Below, in pieces: positions 16,327 to 25,006 of a stretch of DNA of 64,000 bases. The position numbers were made by a program, and so were the translations under genes. Below the pieces are notes generated by a model. The model had not been told where the DNA came from, searched no databases, and was given only the letters and a program-made list of their open reading frames with translations. Within the stretch, counting starts at the first letter, position 1. Every line of letters starts with the position of its first letter. This DNA comes from an uncultured Dehalococcoidia bacterium (GTDB lineage: Bacteria; Chloroflexota; Dehalococcoidia; Lucifugimonadales; GCA-2712585). Location: assembly GCA_951812825.1 (NCBI GenBank), contig OX638324.1, positions 1,735,141 to 1,799,140 on the forward strand. The letters run 5' to 3'.

Positions 16327-17910
16327 ATGCCCACCTTTACCACCGCCCACGAACTCCGCTCCCTCCTCTCCTCCCAGAAGGAATTCGCCCTCCTCGACGT
16401 CCGTGACGCTGGCAGCTACAACAGCGCCCACATCCCCGGCGCCAGCCTCCTTCCCCGTCACCGCGTCGAATACGACCTCCCCGCCCTCGTCCCCTTCCGC
16501 GGCGCGTCCCTGATCTTCTGCGACGACGCCGGCCAGCAGGCCTCCCTCGCCACCACCACCGCCCGGCGCATGGGCTACACTCGCGTCTCAGTCCTGGAAG
16601 GTGGCATCAACCGCTGGACCTCCCTTGACTTCCCCACCGAGTGGGGCACGAACGTCCCCAGCAAGGACTTCGGCGAGCGCATGGAGGTGGAGCACCGCGT
16701 TCCCGAAATCGACTCCATCGAACTCAAGCGCCGTATCGACTCCGGCGAAAAGCTCGTAATCATGGACACTCGCACCCCGGAGGAGTTCCAGAATTTCAGC
16801 ATCCCCGGCGGACGTAGCGTCCCCAACGGGGAGCTTGCTCTTCACGTCACCGACATCCTCGACGAGCACGGCCCCGATACCACCGTCATCCTCAACTGCG
16901 CCGGTCGCACCCGCAGCATCATCGGCGCCCGCGCCCTCCAGCGCATGGGCGTCCCCAACGTCTTCGGCCTCAAGAACGGCACCGCCGGCTGGGCCCTCGC
17001 CGGCCTCGAGTTGGAGACCGGCGCCGACAGTCTCTCCCTACCCCCCGTTTCCGAAGAAGGAGAAGCCCGCGCCGCCACCTATGCTGGACAGGCGGCGATG
17101 GAAGACGGCGTCCAGTTCATGGACATTCACGAACTCAGGCAGGTCATGGCCCGCACCCACCGCGAAACCGTCTATCTCGTCGACGTCCGCCGCGAGGAGG
17201 AATACCGAAGCGGTCACATCCCCGGCTTCCGCTGGTTCCCCGGCGGCCAGGCCGTCCAGAGGGCCGACGATGTTGCCCCCGTCCGCAACGGCCTCATCGT
17301 ATTCACCTGCGACGGACGCGTCCGCTCAACCCTCGTCGCCTCCTGGTTCCGCCAGATGGGCTTTCCCAACGTCTACGCCCTCCAGAACGGCGTCATCCAG
17401 TGGGCGGACCAGAACTGGAATCTGGAAGCTGGAATGCCCACATCCCACCCCTTTGGCCTTCAAGATGCCAAGTCGAAGACAAAGCTGGTTTCTCCTCAGA
17501 CCGCCGCAACCACGGAGTTCGCAGCCACGATTTTCGTAGGAATGAGCCCCGAATTCGCCGACGGCCACCTCCCCCGCGCCCGCTGGACTCCCCGCGGCTG
17601 GCTCGAGCACACCATCTCCGGCGTCGCCCCTGACAAAAACCAACCCATCCTCGTCACCTGCGCCAACGGCCTCGACTCCCTCCTCGCGGGCGCGACCCTG
17701 TCAGAACTGGGCTACTCCCACGTATCCGTACTGGACGGAGGCATGAAAGCCTGGCGAAGTGTTGGCTTGGATATCGAAACCGGCCTCTCCGGCGTCATGA
17801 CCCCGCCCACCGACGTCGTGGTCATGGGTCCCCACCGCTCCTACGCAGATACCATCCACTACCTCCGCTGGGAAACCGAACTCGGCCAAAAATACACCCC
17901 CAAACCCTAA
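16327..17910 (+). CDS. Protein with four tandem rhodanese domains
   Basis: 527 residues built from four rhodanese homology domains of about 100-130 residues. Each has a D-x-R-type entry (LLDVRDAGSYNSAHIPGA; VIMDTRTPEEFQNFSIPGG; LVDVRREEEYRSGHIPGF; FVGMSPEFADGHLPRA) and a potential catalytic cysteine: IFCDDAGQQAS, NCAGRTRS, TCDGRVRS and TCANGLDS. Domains 2 and 3 have the best CxGRxRS loops and are the likely persulfide carriers. GGAG site directly before the ATG. With the upstream thiol dioxygenase it suggests a sulfur-transfer or oxidation module. No TGA interrupts the frame. Confidence 0.88.
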   Translation: MPTFTTAHELRSLLSSQKEFALLDVRDAGSYNSAHIPGASLLPRHRVEYDLPALVPFRGASLIFCDDAGQQASLATTTARRMGYTRVSVLEGGINRWTSLDFPTEWGTNVPSKDFGERMEVEHRVPEIDSIELKRRIDSGEKLVIMDTRTPEEFQNFSIPGGRSVPNGELALHVTDILDEHGPDTTVILNCAGRTRSIIGARALQRMGVPNVFGLKNGTAGWALAGLELETGADSLSLPPVSEEGEARAATYAGQAAMEDGVQFMDIHELRQVMARTHRETVYLVDVRREEEYRSGHIPGFRWFPGGQAVQRADDVAPVRNGLIVFTCDGRVRSTLVASWFRQMGFPNVYALQNGVIQWADQNWNLEAGMPTSHPFGLQDAKSKTKLVSPQTAATTEFAATIFVGMSPEFADGHLPRARWTPRGWLEHTISGVAPDKNQPILVTCANGLDSLLAGATLSELGYSHVSVLDGGMKAWRSVGLDIETGLSGVMTPPTDVVVMGPHRSYADTIHYLRWETELGQKYTPKP

Positions 17911-17925
17911 CCCAACCACCCCTCC

Positions 17926-17960
17926 ACATTTCATCCTGAGCGCAGTCGAAGGATCTCGCC
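17926..17960. repeat. Dispersed repeat family 2, diverged unit
   Basis: CACATTTCATCCTGAG followed by CGCAGTCGAAGGATCTCG matches the family at 16190 and 53767 with several substitutions. It lies in the gap upstream of recA. Confidence 0.5.
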
Positions 17961-18169
17961 GCCAAACACCCACCTCCCAAAAGTGACAACTTTCCTTGCC
18001 ACAAATCCCCCTCTCCCGCTCCCGCGCTTTCGCACCCCTCCTTCCCCTCAAACCCCCCTGGTCGATTTCCTAAACGATCGCCTCCAAGCCCCCTTTGTCC
18101 CCGCGGCGACGGGAATCCGCCTCCTACTGCGCTCAACCAATGTAGACCGTTCGCTGACCGCCTTATTTT

Positions 18170-18198
18170 CTGCCAAACAAAATTGCTGTTCTTATAAT
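18170..18198 (+). promoter_or_regulatory. Probable recA promoter
   Basis: CTGCCA (18170-18175) and a perfect TATAAT (18193-18198) are 17 bases apart in an unusually AT-rich stretch 32 bases upstream of the recA ATG. I see no GAAC-N4-GTTC LexA box overlapping it, so SOS control is not evident. Confidence 0.6.
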
Positions 18199-18229
18199 TA
18201 TGTGTTAATATATCGCCATTGGAGGCGAA

Positions 18230-19246
18230 ATGGCAAAGAAGCAACAAAATGCCCTGGAAATAGCCCTTACTCAAATTGAAAGACACTACGGTCGTGGAGC
18301 CGTCATGCGGCTCGGTGAGTCCGACACGGTCCACGCCACGGAAGTAATCCCCACCGGCTCCCTCGCCCTTGACCTCGCCCTCGGCGTCGGCGGTATCCCC
18401 AAGGGCCGCGTCACCGAAATCTACGGCGCTGAATCCGCCGGCAAGTCCACCCTGGCCATCCACGTCATGGCCGAGAGCCAGAAGCAGGGCGGCATCGCCG
18501 CCTACATCGACGTCGAACACGCCCTCGACCCCATCTACGCCGGCAACTGCGGCGTCGACGTGGATTCCCTTCTGGTGTCCCAGCCCGACGACGCCGAGCA
18601 GGCCTTGGAGATTACCGAGTACCTCGTCCGCAGCGGTGCCGTCCAGGTGGTAGTCGTCGACAGTGTTGCCGCCCTGGTCCCCCGCTCCGAAATCGAAGGC
18701 GACATGGGCGACACCCACGTTGGCTTGCAGGCCCGCCTCATGTCTCAGGCCCTCCGCAAGCTCACCTCCGCCATCAACCGCTCCCACACCGCCGTCGTCT
18801 TCATTAACCAGCTCCGCGAAAAGGTCGGCGTCATGTTCGGCAGCCCGGAGGTTACCCCCGGCGGCCGTGCGCTGAAGTTTTACAGCTCCGTCCGCATCGA
18901 CCTGCGCCGGGTGGAGGCCCTCAAGAGGGGCTCCGAAATGGTTGGCAGCCGCGTCCGCGCCCGCGTCGTCAAGAATAAGGTCGCGCCCCCCTTCCGTGTC
19001 GCCGAGTTCGACATCATGTACAGCAAGGGCATCAGCTGGACCGGCGACCTCCTCGAGTTGGGCACCGATCGTGGCCTCATCCAGAAGCGAGGCTCCTTCT
19101 ACTCCTACGGCGAGACACGCCTCGGTCAGGGACGGGAAAACGCCAAGCAGTTCCTCCAGGAAAATGACGCCATGGCCTTGGAGATTGAAGCCCTTATCCG
19201 GGGTGAGAAGTCTGAACCCGTGCCCGCCGCCGCGCCCGCCGACTGA
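18230..19246 (+). CDS. recA: Recombinase A
   Basis: 338 residues with all RecA landmarks: Walker [17 protein letters not shown] (GAESAGKST replaces the common GPESSGKTT), Walker [28 protein letters not shown], loop L2 [16 protein letters not shown] and [13 protein letters not shown]. It forms the strand-exchange filament on single-stranded DNA and activates SOS proteolysis. GGAGG precedes the ATG. The short C-terminal tail is Pro/Ala-rich. It is followed by recX, and its TGA stop shows that TGA is a normal terminator in this genome. Confidence 0.97.
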   Translation: MAKKQQNALEIALTQIERHYGRGAVMRLGESDTVHATEVIPTGSLALDLALGVGGIPKGRVTEIYGAESAGKSTLAIHVMAESQKQGGIAAYIDVEHALDPIYAGNCGVDVDSLLVSQPDDAEQALEITEYLVRSGAVQVVVVDSVAALVPRSEIEGDMGDTHVGLQARLMSQALRKLTSAINRSHTAVVFINQLREKVGVMFGSPEVTPGGRALKFYSSVRIDLRRVEALKRGSEMVGSRVRARVVKNKVAPPFRVAEFDIMYSKGISWTGDLLELGTDRGLIQKRGSFYSYGETRLGQGRENAKQFLQENDAMALEIEALIRGEKSEPVPAAAPAD

Positions 19247-19769
19247 TACCATTACCCCCTCTCAGAGAGGCCACAGGACGCCTTCCAGGCGGCGCAAGAC
19301 TCCCAGGAGTCCCCTTGATGTTGCCCTGCGCTTCCTCTCCTACCGCGGGCGCAGTGAAGCGGAAATCCGCCGCCGCCTGAGCAAAGACTTCTCCCCTCAG
19401 CAGGTGGAAGAAACTGTCGCGCGCCTCAAAGAGTCCCGACTGCTGGACGATGCCGCCTTCGCAAAAGCCTGGCGCAACAGCCGCGAACGTCACGCCCCCC
19501 GCTCCAGGTTCATGATCCGTCAGGAATTGGCCCAGCGCGGCGTAAGAGGCGAGGTTGCGGAAAACGCCCTAGAGGGCCTCGACGAAGAAGAAATGGCCCA
19601 GCGCGTCGCCGCCAAATTCCTCAGACGACTCTCCGGCCTGGACCGCCGCACCTTCCATACCAGGATGATGGGCTATCTGCGCCGACGCGGTTTCAACTAC
19701 CGCACCTCCGCCGACACCACCCAACGCCTCTGGACGGAGCTATCTAAGGCACCGGAAGTCTCTGACTAA
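19203..19769 (+). CDS. recX: Regulatory protein RecX
   Basis: The conserved part begins [20 protein letters not shown] and continues [29 protein letters not shown] and an arginine-rich third helix bundle, the RecX triple-repeat plan. RecX binds and inhibits the RecA filament. No ATG, GTG or TTG exists between the recA stop and the conserved start. I therefore suggest the GTG at 19203, overlapping recA by 44 bases; an ATT at 19251 is an alternative. Gene identity is firm, the start is not. Confidence 0.85.
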   Translation: MRSLNPCPPPRPPTDTITPSQRGHRTPSRRRKTPRSPLDVALRFLSYRGRSEAEIRRRLSKDFSPQQVEETVARLKESRLLDDAAFAKAWRNSRERHAPRSRFMIRQELAQRGVRGEVAENALEGLDEEEMAQRVAAKFLRRLSGLDRRTFHTRMMGYLRRRGFNYRTSADTTQRLWTELSKAPEVSD

Positions 19770-19792
19770 ACTATCTGACAGCAAGCCCCGAT

Positions 19793-20314
19793 CTACCGCA
19801 CCCGGCTCACTGCAAAATACACCGCCAGCCCCAGAAACAGCAGCGCGAACCCAATGTCCAGGAAGTCGTATCTATACGTTATGGGCCGCAATTGAACAAC
19901 CGCCATTGCTACGGCAAATGCGACGGCTACCCCGGCCCCTGCGATGAGAGAAAGACCCAGCCCCCGCTTCCGATTCGTCACTCGACTCACGGCCTCTCCC
20001 AGCAGATACCCAATCCCGGCTGCCAAAATCCCCGTCACAAACGGGAAATGGCCGAATTCCAGGCGCAGAATAGCTCCAACTACCCCAAGAATGCCCCCCA
20101 GCCCCACCGCCGATGCAGACGCCAACAAATACTGCATTGAGCTCACGTCGAACACCGGCGGCTTACGCACCCGCGCACAGTCGTTGCACCGGCTCCCCAC
20201 CGGCGTCTGAATCATGCACCGCGGGCAGATGAACCGTTCGCACCTGCCGCAGGCCAGCCTCGTCTCCACGTTTGGGTGCGTAGCGCAGTAGTTTACGGTC
20301 TCCTGGTACTCCAT
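19793..20314 (-). CDS. B-box-type zinc-finger membrane protein
   Basis: About 173 residues. The N-terminus carries a zinc-binding pattern (YCATHPNVETRLACGRCERF, then CPRCM and CNDCAR), similar to the B-box found on many bacterial membrane proteins. Four hydrophobic segments follow (for example YLLASASAVGLGGILGVVGA and LSLIAGAGVAVAFAVAMAVV). Function unknown; such heads are thought to mediate protein contacts. Start ATG at 20314 chosen at MEYQETVNYC; it lies 8 bases after the plsY stop, so the genes are probably co-transcribed. Confidence 0.75.
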   Translation of the reverse strand: MEYQETVNYCATHPNVETRLACGRCERFICPRCMIQTPVGSRCNDCARVRKPPVFDVSSMQYLLASASAVGLGGILGVVGAILRLEFGHFPFVTGILAAGIGYLLGEAVSRVTNRKRGLGLSLIAGAGVAVAFAVAMAVVQLRPITYRYDFLDIGFALLFLGLAVYFAVSRVR

Positions 20315-20321
20315 ATCCCCT

Positions 20322-21056
20322 TCAGCCTTCGGAATCCTTGGTGAAAGTGGGCGCACGGCTTACCCACTCGTCCCGGTCGTCCACGTCCCGGTCCCTGATC
20401 AGCCGGTTCAACAGCACCCTGGTCGTTGAGTAGCCGGGCACATAGGGCTTCCCATTTGCCGTCAATCGCCTCAGGACTATTATCCCAATCATACCAAAGC
20501 AGTACCAGATAACCACCGCGGATTGGCCCAGCAGGAACGACCACAAAGGCAGCAGCAATAGGGACACCAGCACCATCAACGCGGACCGGCGTATGAAATA
20601 CCCCGGCAGCCCCACGGCGATGAAAAACCAGAGCTGGTAGAACGCCATGCCCAGAAGTCCTCCCGCCGCCGTCCCAATGCCGCGCCCCCCCTGAAACTTC
20701 AGGAATATGGGCCAGTTATGACCTACGATGGACAGAAGGCTGGCGATGGCCAGCGCGGGCGTGCTCCGGTCGAACCCCATCAGAAAGTTCGCGGTCCAGA
20801 CCCCCGTCGGCCCCTCCACCTGCACGTCCAGCAATACAATTCCAACCCATACCGGGGAAGCCCCTTTGATGAATATCTCAAAAAAACCCAGCGGTATGAG
20901 CCATCGCTTCCCCACGTGCTCGTACACGTTGGAGCCGCCCACGTTGCCGCTTCCGTACTTCCGAATGTCGATGCCGCGGACCAACCGGCCGATGATATAG
21001 GCTGTGGGTATGGAACCCACCAGGTAGGAATAGACGAATAGCAGAGCCAGTTCCAC
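20322..21056 (-). CDS. plsY: Glycerol-3-phosphate acyltransferase PlsY-like
   Basis: 244 residues, a polytopic membrane protein with the three PlsY motifs: GSIPTAYIIGR, KYGSGNVGGSNVYEHVGKR and GHNWPIFLKFQGGRGIGTAAG. PlsY transfers an acyl group from acyl-phosphate to glycerol-3-phosphate, the first step of phospholipid synthesis. The consensus G-S-G-N-x-G-x-x-N is intact. The C-terminal 40 residues, charged (RDRDVDDRDEW), are longer than usual. It is the fourth gene of an rny-ymdB-PHP-plsY run on the minus strand. Confidence 0.88.
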   Translation of the reverse strand: MELALLFVYSYLVGSIPTAYIIGRLVRGIDIRKYGSGNVGGSNVYEHVGKRWLIPLGFFEIFIKGASPVWVGIVLLDVQVEGPTGVWTANFLMGFDRSTPALAIASLLSIVGHNWPIFLKFQGGRGIGTAAGGLLGMAFYQLWFFIAVGLPGYFIRRSALMVLVSLLLLPLWSFLLGQSAVVIWYCFGMIGIIVLRRLTANGKPYVPGYSTTRVLLNRLIRDRDVDDRDEWVSRAPTFTKDSEG

Positions 21057-21077
21057 GACGCGGGGCCTTTCCCTACC

Positions 21078-21938
21078 CTAGTCCTCCGTCGGGCTGGCGG
21101 CCCCGCGGGCGCACCTGGCGCGCAGCGCCTCCACCACCTCTTCCGGCGGCCCGATGTGCCCTGGCAGCCTCTCGTCGTCCTGTCCGAGGGCGTGATAGTC
21201 GCTGCCTCCACACGGTAACAGGTCGAACCGCTTGGCGATCTCCCGCAGCTTCCTGACAGTCTTTGGCGGGTAGTGGCTGTAATACACCTCCATACCCGCC
21301 AGCCCCGCATCCTTCATCCGCACCAGGTGCGCATCCAGGTTCTTCACGTAAGATGGATGTGCCAAAACCGCCGCGCCCCCCACTCCCCGAATGATGCCGA
21401 CGGCGTCCACCGGGCTGAGCTTTTGCCGGTCAACGTAGGCAGGGCCATCTCGTCCCAGGTACAGATCGAACGCATCCTTCACCCCGGGCACGTATCCTTT
21501 TTCCACCATCGCCAGCGCAATGTGAGGTCGTCCGACGGCTCCGTCGCCGGCAAAGTGCAGCACCCGCTCCCACTCTAGGGGAAGACCCAATTCTTCCAGC
21601 CTGTTGACCATGGCCCGCCCCCGCCCAACCCGTCCCTCCCGGAACCCAGACAGAACCCGCTGAAACTCTCTGTCCTTCCAGTCCAGAAAATACCCGAGCA
21701 CGTGTATCTCCGAGTCCCCCGCCTCCGTGCTCAACTCAATACCCGGTATCAGCCTCAGGTCGGGAAACTGCTCCTTCGCCACGTAGGCCTCCGACAGCCC
21801 CTCCGTCGAATCGTGGTCGGTGATGGAGGCAATCCGAAGTCCTCGTTCCCCCAGCAGCTTCACCAACTCTGTAGGCGACAATCGCCCGTCGGAAGCAGTT
21901 GTGTGCAAATGCAGGTCTACAGTCGCCAAAGCGTTCAC
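21078..21938 (-). CDS. PHP-domain phosphoesterase (RNase AM/TrpH type)
   Basis: 286 residues of the PHP family with its metal-binding blocks: VDLHLHTTASDG, ITDHDSTEG, IPGIELSTE, VLAHPS and LPCGGSDYHALG. Members hydrolyse 3'-5' nucleotide phosphates or act as 5'-3' exoribonucleases. The ATG overlaps the stop of the upstream ymdB-like gene by four bases, and neighbours include RNase Y, so a part in RNA turnover is plausible but inferred. Confidence 0.87.
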   Translation of the reverse strand: MNALATVDLHLHTTASDGRLSPTELVKLLGERGLRIASITDHDSTEGLSEAYVAKEQFPDLRLIPGIELSTEAGDSEIHVLGYFLDWKDREFQRVLSGFREGRVGRGRAMVNRLEELGLPLEWERVLHFAGDGAVGRPHIALAMVEKGYVPGVKDAFDLYLGRDGPAYVDRQKLSPVDAVGIIRGVGGAAVLAHPSYVKNLDAHLVRMKDAGLAGMEVYYSHYPPKTVRKLREIAKRFDLLPCGGSDYHALGQDDERLPGHIGPPEEVVEALRARCARGAASPTED

Positions 21939-22705
21939 TCCACCAGCCGGTCTATCCGCTCCACGCGGGAAGCCCGGCCTGTCTCATCGTCTATCTCTAC
22001 AAGCACGGAGTTGAAGGTCACCGGCCCCTTCGCCACGGAGAACCGCTGCGGTGTCTGCGTTAGAAACTTCTCCAAGACCGCGTTGGGGTCCGTCCCGATT
22101 ACCGAATTGATCGGGCCCACCATCCCCAGGTCGGAAACAAAGGCCGTACCCTCCGGCATTATCCGGTGGTCTGCCGTTGGCACATGGGTATGCGTACCCA
22201 CCACGGCGCTCACCCGCCCGTCCAGAAACCAGCCCAACGCCTGCTTCTCCGAGGTCGCTTCCGCGTGGAAGTCCACCAGCACAATCGTCTCCGGTGGCCC
22301 TCCCACCTCCGCAAGCACCCGGTCCGCCTCCCGAAAGGGACAGTCAAGCGGCTCCATGAACACCCGCCCCATCAGGTTCAGCGTCACCACGTTCCCCACC
22401 CTGAGATGCCCTCTTCCGGGCACCCCCGGTGGAAAGTTGGAAGGCCTCACAATGGGCAGGTCCTCCTGCATGTGCGGAATTATCTCCTTCTTCTTCCAGA
22501 TATGATTGCCTGTCGTAAGCACGTCCACGCCGGCCTCCAATAGCTGCTGCGCCGTCTTGTAAGTGATTCCCAGGCCTCCCGCGGTGTTCTCTCCGTTGCA
22601 CACCACCAGATCAAGGCCATACTCCTGTCTCAGAGAAGGCAGCAGACTCTGGACCGCCTTGCGGCCCGGACTGCCCATCACGTCGCCAATCATCAACACA
22701 CGCAA
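21935..22705 (-). CDS. ymdB: YmdB/TIGR00282-family metallophosphoesterase
   Basis: 256 residues with the complete family pattern: MIGDVMGSPGRKAV at the N-terminus, GNHIWKKKEI, VLVDFHAEATSEKQALG, VVGTHTHVPTAD and SDLGMVGP. YmdB-type enzymes are dinuclear-metal phosphodiesterases acting on 2',3'-cyclic nucleotides. It follows rny on the same strand, the same pairing seen in Bacillus, with a 147-base gap. Confidence 0.92.
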   Translation of the reverse strand: MRVLMIGDVMGSPGRKAVQSLLPSLRQEYGLDLVVCNGENTAGGLGITYKTAQQLLEAGVDVLTTGNHIWKKKEIIPHMQEDLPIVRPSNFPPGVPGRGHLRVGNVVTLNLMGRVFMEPLDCPFREADRVLAEVGGPPETIVLVDFHAEATSEKQALGWFLDGRVSAVVGTHTHVPTADHRIMPEGTAFVSDLGMVGPINSVIGTDPNAVLEKFLTQTPQRFSVAKGPVTFNSVLVEIDDETGRASRVERIDRLVE

Positions 22706-22852
22706 GGGAAACTAACCCTCTCTTCCGTTGGGTTTGTGGGTCCAAAAGCCCCGAATGAGTGCGGACTCGCTACCCGTGAAGACAGCATTCCTCCTATTGA
22801 CGCTGAAGGATGCGCTTGGCATGGCGAATAATCATCCAGCGTCTGGAGGCAG

Positions 22853-24340
22853 CTAATGGGCTATCTCAATATTGCGGGTTTCCCGCACCACGGTCACCTT
22901 TATCTGACCGGGGTAGATCAGCTCCTCTTCCACCTTCTTGGCAACGTCCCGCGCAAGCACGGCGGCCTCGAAGTCGTCTATATGCTCCGGCCTGACAATA
23001 ATCCTCACCTCGCGGCCTGCCTGTATGGCGTAAGCCTTCTGCACTCCGTCGAAGCTGGTAGCCACACCCTCCAGCGCTTCCAGCCGCTGAATGTACTGCT
23101 CCAGGCTCTCCTTGCGGGCCCCCGGACGCGCCGCGCTGATGGCGTCGGCGGCGGCCACGATGAGCGCCTCCACGGATCCCCGGTCGTCCTCGTGGTGCTC
23201 CACGATGGCCCTGCGCACCTCGGAGTCGATGCCGTACTTCTCAGCAATGTCGTCGCCGATGTCTACGTGGCTGCCCTGCACTTCGTGGGTCATGGCTTTG
23301 CCAATGTCGTGAAGCAGTCCGCCGGCCTTGGCGACTTCAACATCTGCGCCCATTTCAGAGGCAATCATGCCAGACAGTAGGGATACTTCAACCGAATGCT
23401 GGAGAATGTTTTCCCCGTAACTGTAGCGGTACTTCAACCTGCCAAGAAGCTTCTTCAGTTCAGGACTGAGCCCCTTCACGTTGGCGTCGAAGGTGGCTTC
23501 CTCGCCTGACTTGTGGATGACCTCCTCCACCTCAACCTGGGCCTTGCGAACAATGTCCTCAATCCGGCTTGGGTGGATGCGACCGTCCTGGATCAGCTTC
23601 TCCAGCGCAATCCGCGCGATCTCCCGGCGAATGGGGTCAAAGCAGGAGATGGTAATCATCTCCGGCGTGTCGTCTATCAGAATGTCCACGCCCATGGCGG
23701 CTTCCATGGCGCGGATGTTGCGGCCCTCTCGGCCTATCAGGCGTCCCTTCATACCATCGCTGGGCAGGGCCACGCGGGATGTGCTCCTCTCGGACACCAC
23801 GTCCGAGGCCAGCCGTTGAATTGCCAGCGTTATCACCTTCCGGGCCTCGTCGTCCACCCGGTCTTTCATCTGCCGTTCTAACTCGTAGTAGCGCTTGGCC
23901 AAATCGTGGTTCATCTCCTGTTCTGCTCGGGTCAGAACCACTCCGCGGGCCTCCTCGGATGAGAGGCCGGCAATCCTTTCTAGCTGTTCAACCTGCTCCT
24001 TCTTGAGTTCTTCCAGGCGGGCTTTTTCCTCTTCTACGCCCGCCTCCTTGGTTGCAATGGCGGTTTCCCGCTTGTCCAGGGTCTGACCCCGGCTCTCTAA
24101 GTTCTCTTCTCTGTGTCGATGGCGCTTCTCCTGCGTGCGCAGGTCGCGGCGTCTCTCCTTGATTTCCTCTTCAGCGCCCGACCGGAGCTTCAAGGCAGCT
24201 TCTCGCCCTTCTAGTATGAGTTTGCGCTTCTGCTCTTCGGCCTCCTCGATTATTTGCTGAGCTTCTAGCCTGGCGGCCTTGATGCCTTTGCCTGTCAGTG
24301 CTGAGAGGAAGGCGGCAATAAAGTTCGGCAAGATTGTCAC
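22853..24340 (-). CDS. rny: Ribonuclease Y
   Basis: 495 residues: a long charged coiled coil (about 30-170), a KH domain with MKGRLIGREGRNIRAME, and an HD domain with GGLLHDIGKAMTHE and VEHHEDD. RNase Y starts mRNA decay at the membrane in many bacteria. The N-terminal hydrophobic segment is short (NFIAAFLSALTGKGI), weaker than the TM helix of Bacillus RNase Y, so membrane anchoring is uncertain. First gene of the run ymdB-PHP-plsY. Confidence 0.95.
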   Translation of the reverse strand: MTILPNFIAAFLSALTGKGIKAARLEAQQIIEEAEEQKRKLILEGREAALKLRSGAEEEIKERRRDLRTQEKRHRHREENLESRGQTLDKRETAIATKEAGVEEEKARLEELKKEQVEQLERIAGLSSEEARGVVLTRAEQEMNHDLAKRYYELERQMKDRVDDEARKVITLAIQRLASDVVSERSTSRVALPSDGMKGRLIGREGRNIRAMEAAMGVDILIDDTPEMITISCFDPIRREIARIALEKLIQDGRIHPSRIEDIVRKAQVEVEEVIHKSGEEATFDANVKGLSPELKKLLGRLKYRYSYGENILQHSVEVSLLSGMIASEMGADVEVAKAGGLLHDIGKAMTHEVQGSHVDIGDDIAEKYGIDSEVRRAIVEHHEDDRGSVEALIVAAADAISAARPGARKESLEQYIQRLEALEGVATSFDGVQKAYAIQAGREVRIIVRPEHIDDFEAAVLARDVAKKVEEELIYPGQIKVTVVRETRNIEIAH

Positions 24341-24460
24341 CGTCCTTCCGAAAAACTAGACCCTACTATTCAGTTTTTGTAATTGATATGCAGGAATCCG
24401 AATTGCGTAATGATAGCCCTTGCGGAAACTGGGTGTCAAGAATTCGTTGTTTCCCAATGG

Positions 24461-24878
24461 CTATTCTTCGCCTAGGCGTCGTCCGGCAGCAACTCCCGAC
24501 GGGCCTGGAAAAGTGTGATTGCCAATCACGAAATAGCACGCCAGCCCCATAGTGAGCGAGCTGCTTGAGATAAGCAGCAAAAGCACACCCACCAGCACCA
24601 GCCCGTACGTGGCCGCTTTCAACACGCTCATCTCCCCGAAACTGGAAGCGATACCGAGTCCCATCAAAATGGACGCAACCCATGAGATTGACAGGAATCC
24701 AATGTGCAGTGCGTCACCAACGCTGTAAACCGCTAGCGCCAGGTCCTGCACATAGCTTGTTGCCCGGCCCCTGTTCCTGAACCACCATGTGATTCGAGGC
24801 CGTCTGCATGATGAAGACTCCCCACGCGATGATCATCCCAATCAGCCCTGTCCACAGCGTCAGCCGAAAGAGGGGCAT
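24461..24878 (-). pseudogene. Small polytopic membrane protein, probably split by a frameshift
   Basis: Two overlapping minus-strand frames together look like one protein. Frame A (24878 to 24714, 54 residues) begins MPLFRLTLWTGLIGMIIAWG, one TM helix. Frame B (24751 to 24461, GTG start) adds GDALHIGFLSISWVASILMG and YGLVLVGVLLLLISSSS. A +1 shift in the G-rich stretch near 24765 would join them. Equally, they could be two coupled small genes. No homology recognised. The rest of 24341-25006 holds nothing I can identify. Confidence 0.4.
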
Positions 24879-25006
24879 AACGCCAAGTGCCACAATTGGT
24901 CATAATCAAACTACCCATAATACAAACCTGATCCCCCTTTCAGATTTGATATCGGATGCCATCAGCCATTTTGCCCCGGCGCAAGAAGACCAATCCGTCA
25001 AGCGTT

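Noticed and set aside
17822-19252. Long open frame antisense to recA
   Set aside because: It is an artefact of GC-rich codon bias; translation is Gly/Val/Asp-rich low complexity without a family, while recA on the other strand is certain.
24714-24716. A third selenocysteine codon in the small membrane gene
   Set aside because: The TGA follows Gln-Arg-Trp in a frame that loses coding character; the neighbouring frame continues the hydrophobic pattern, so a frameshift explains it better.
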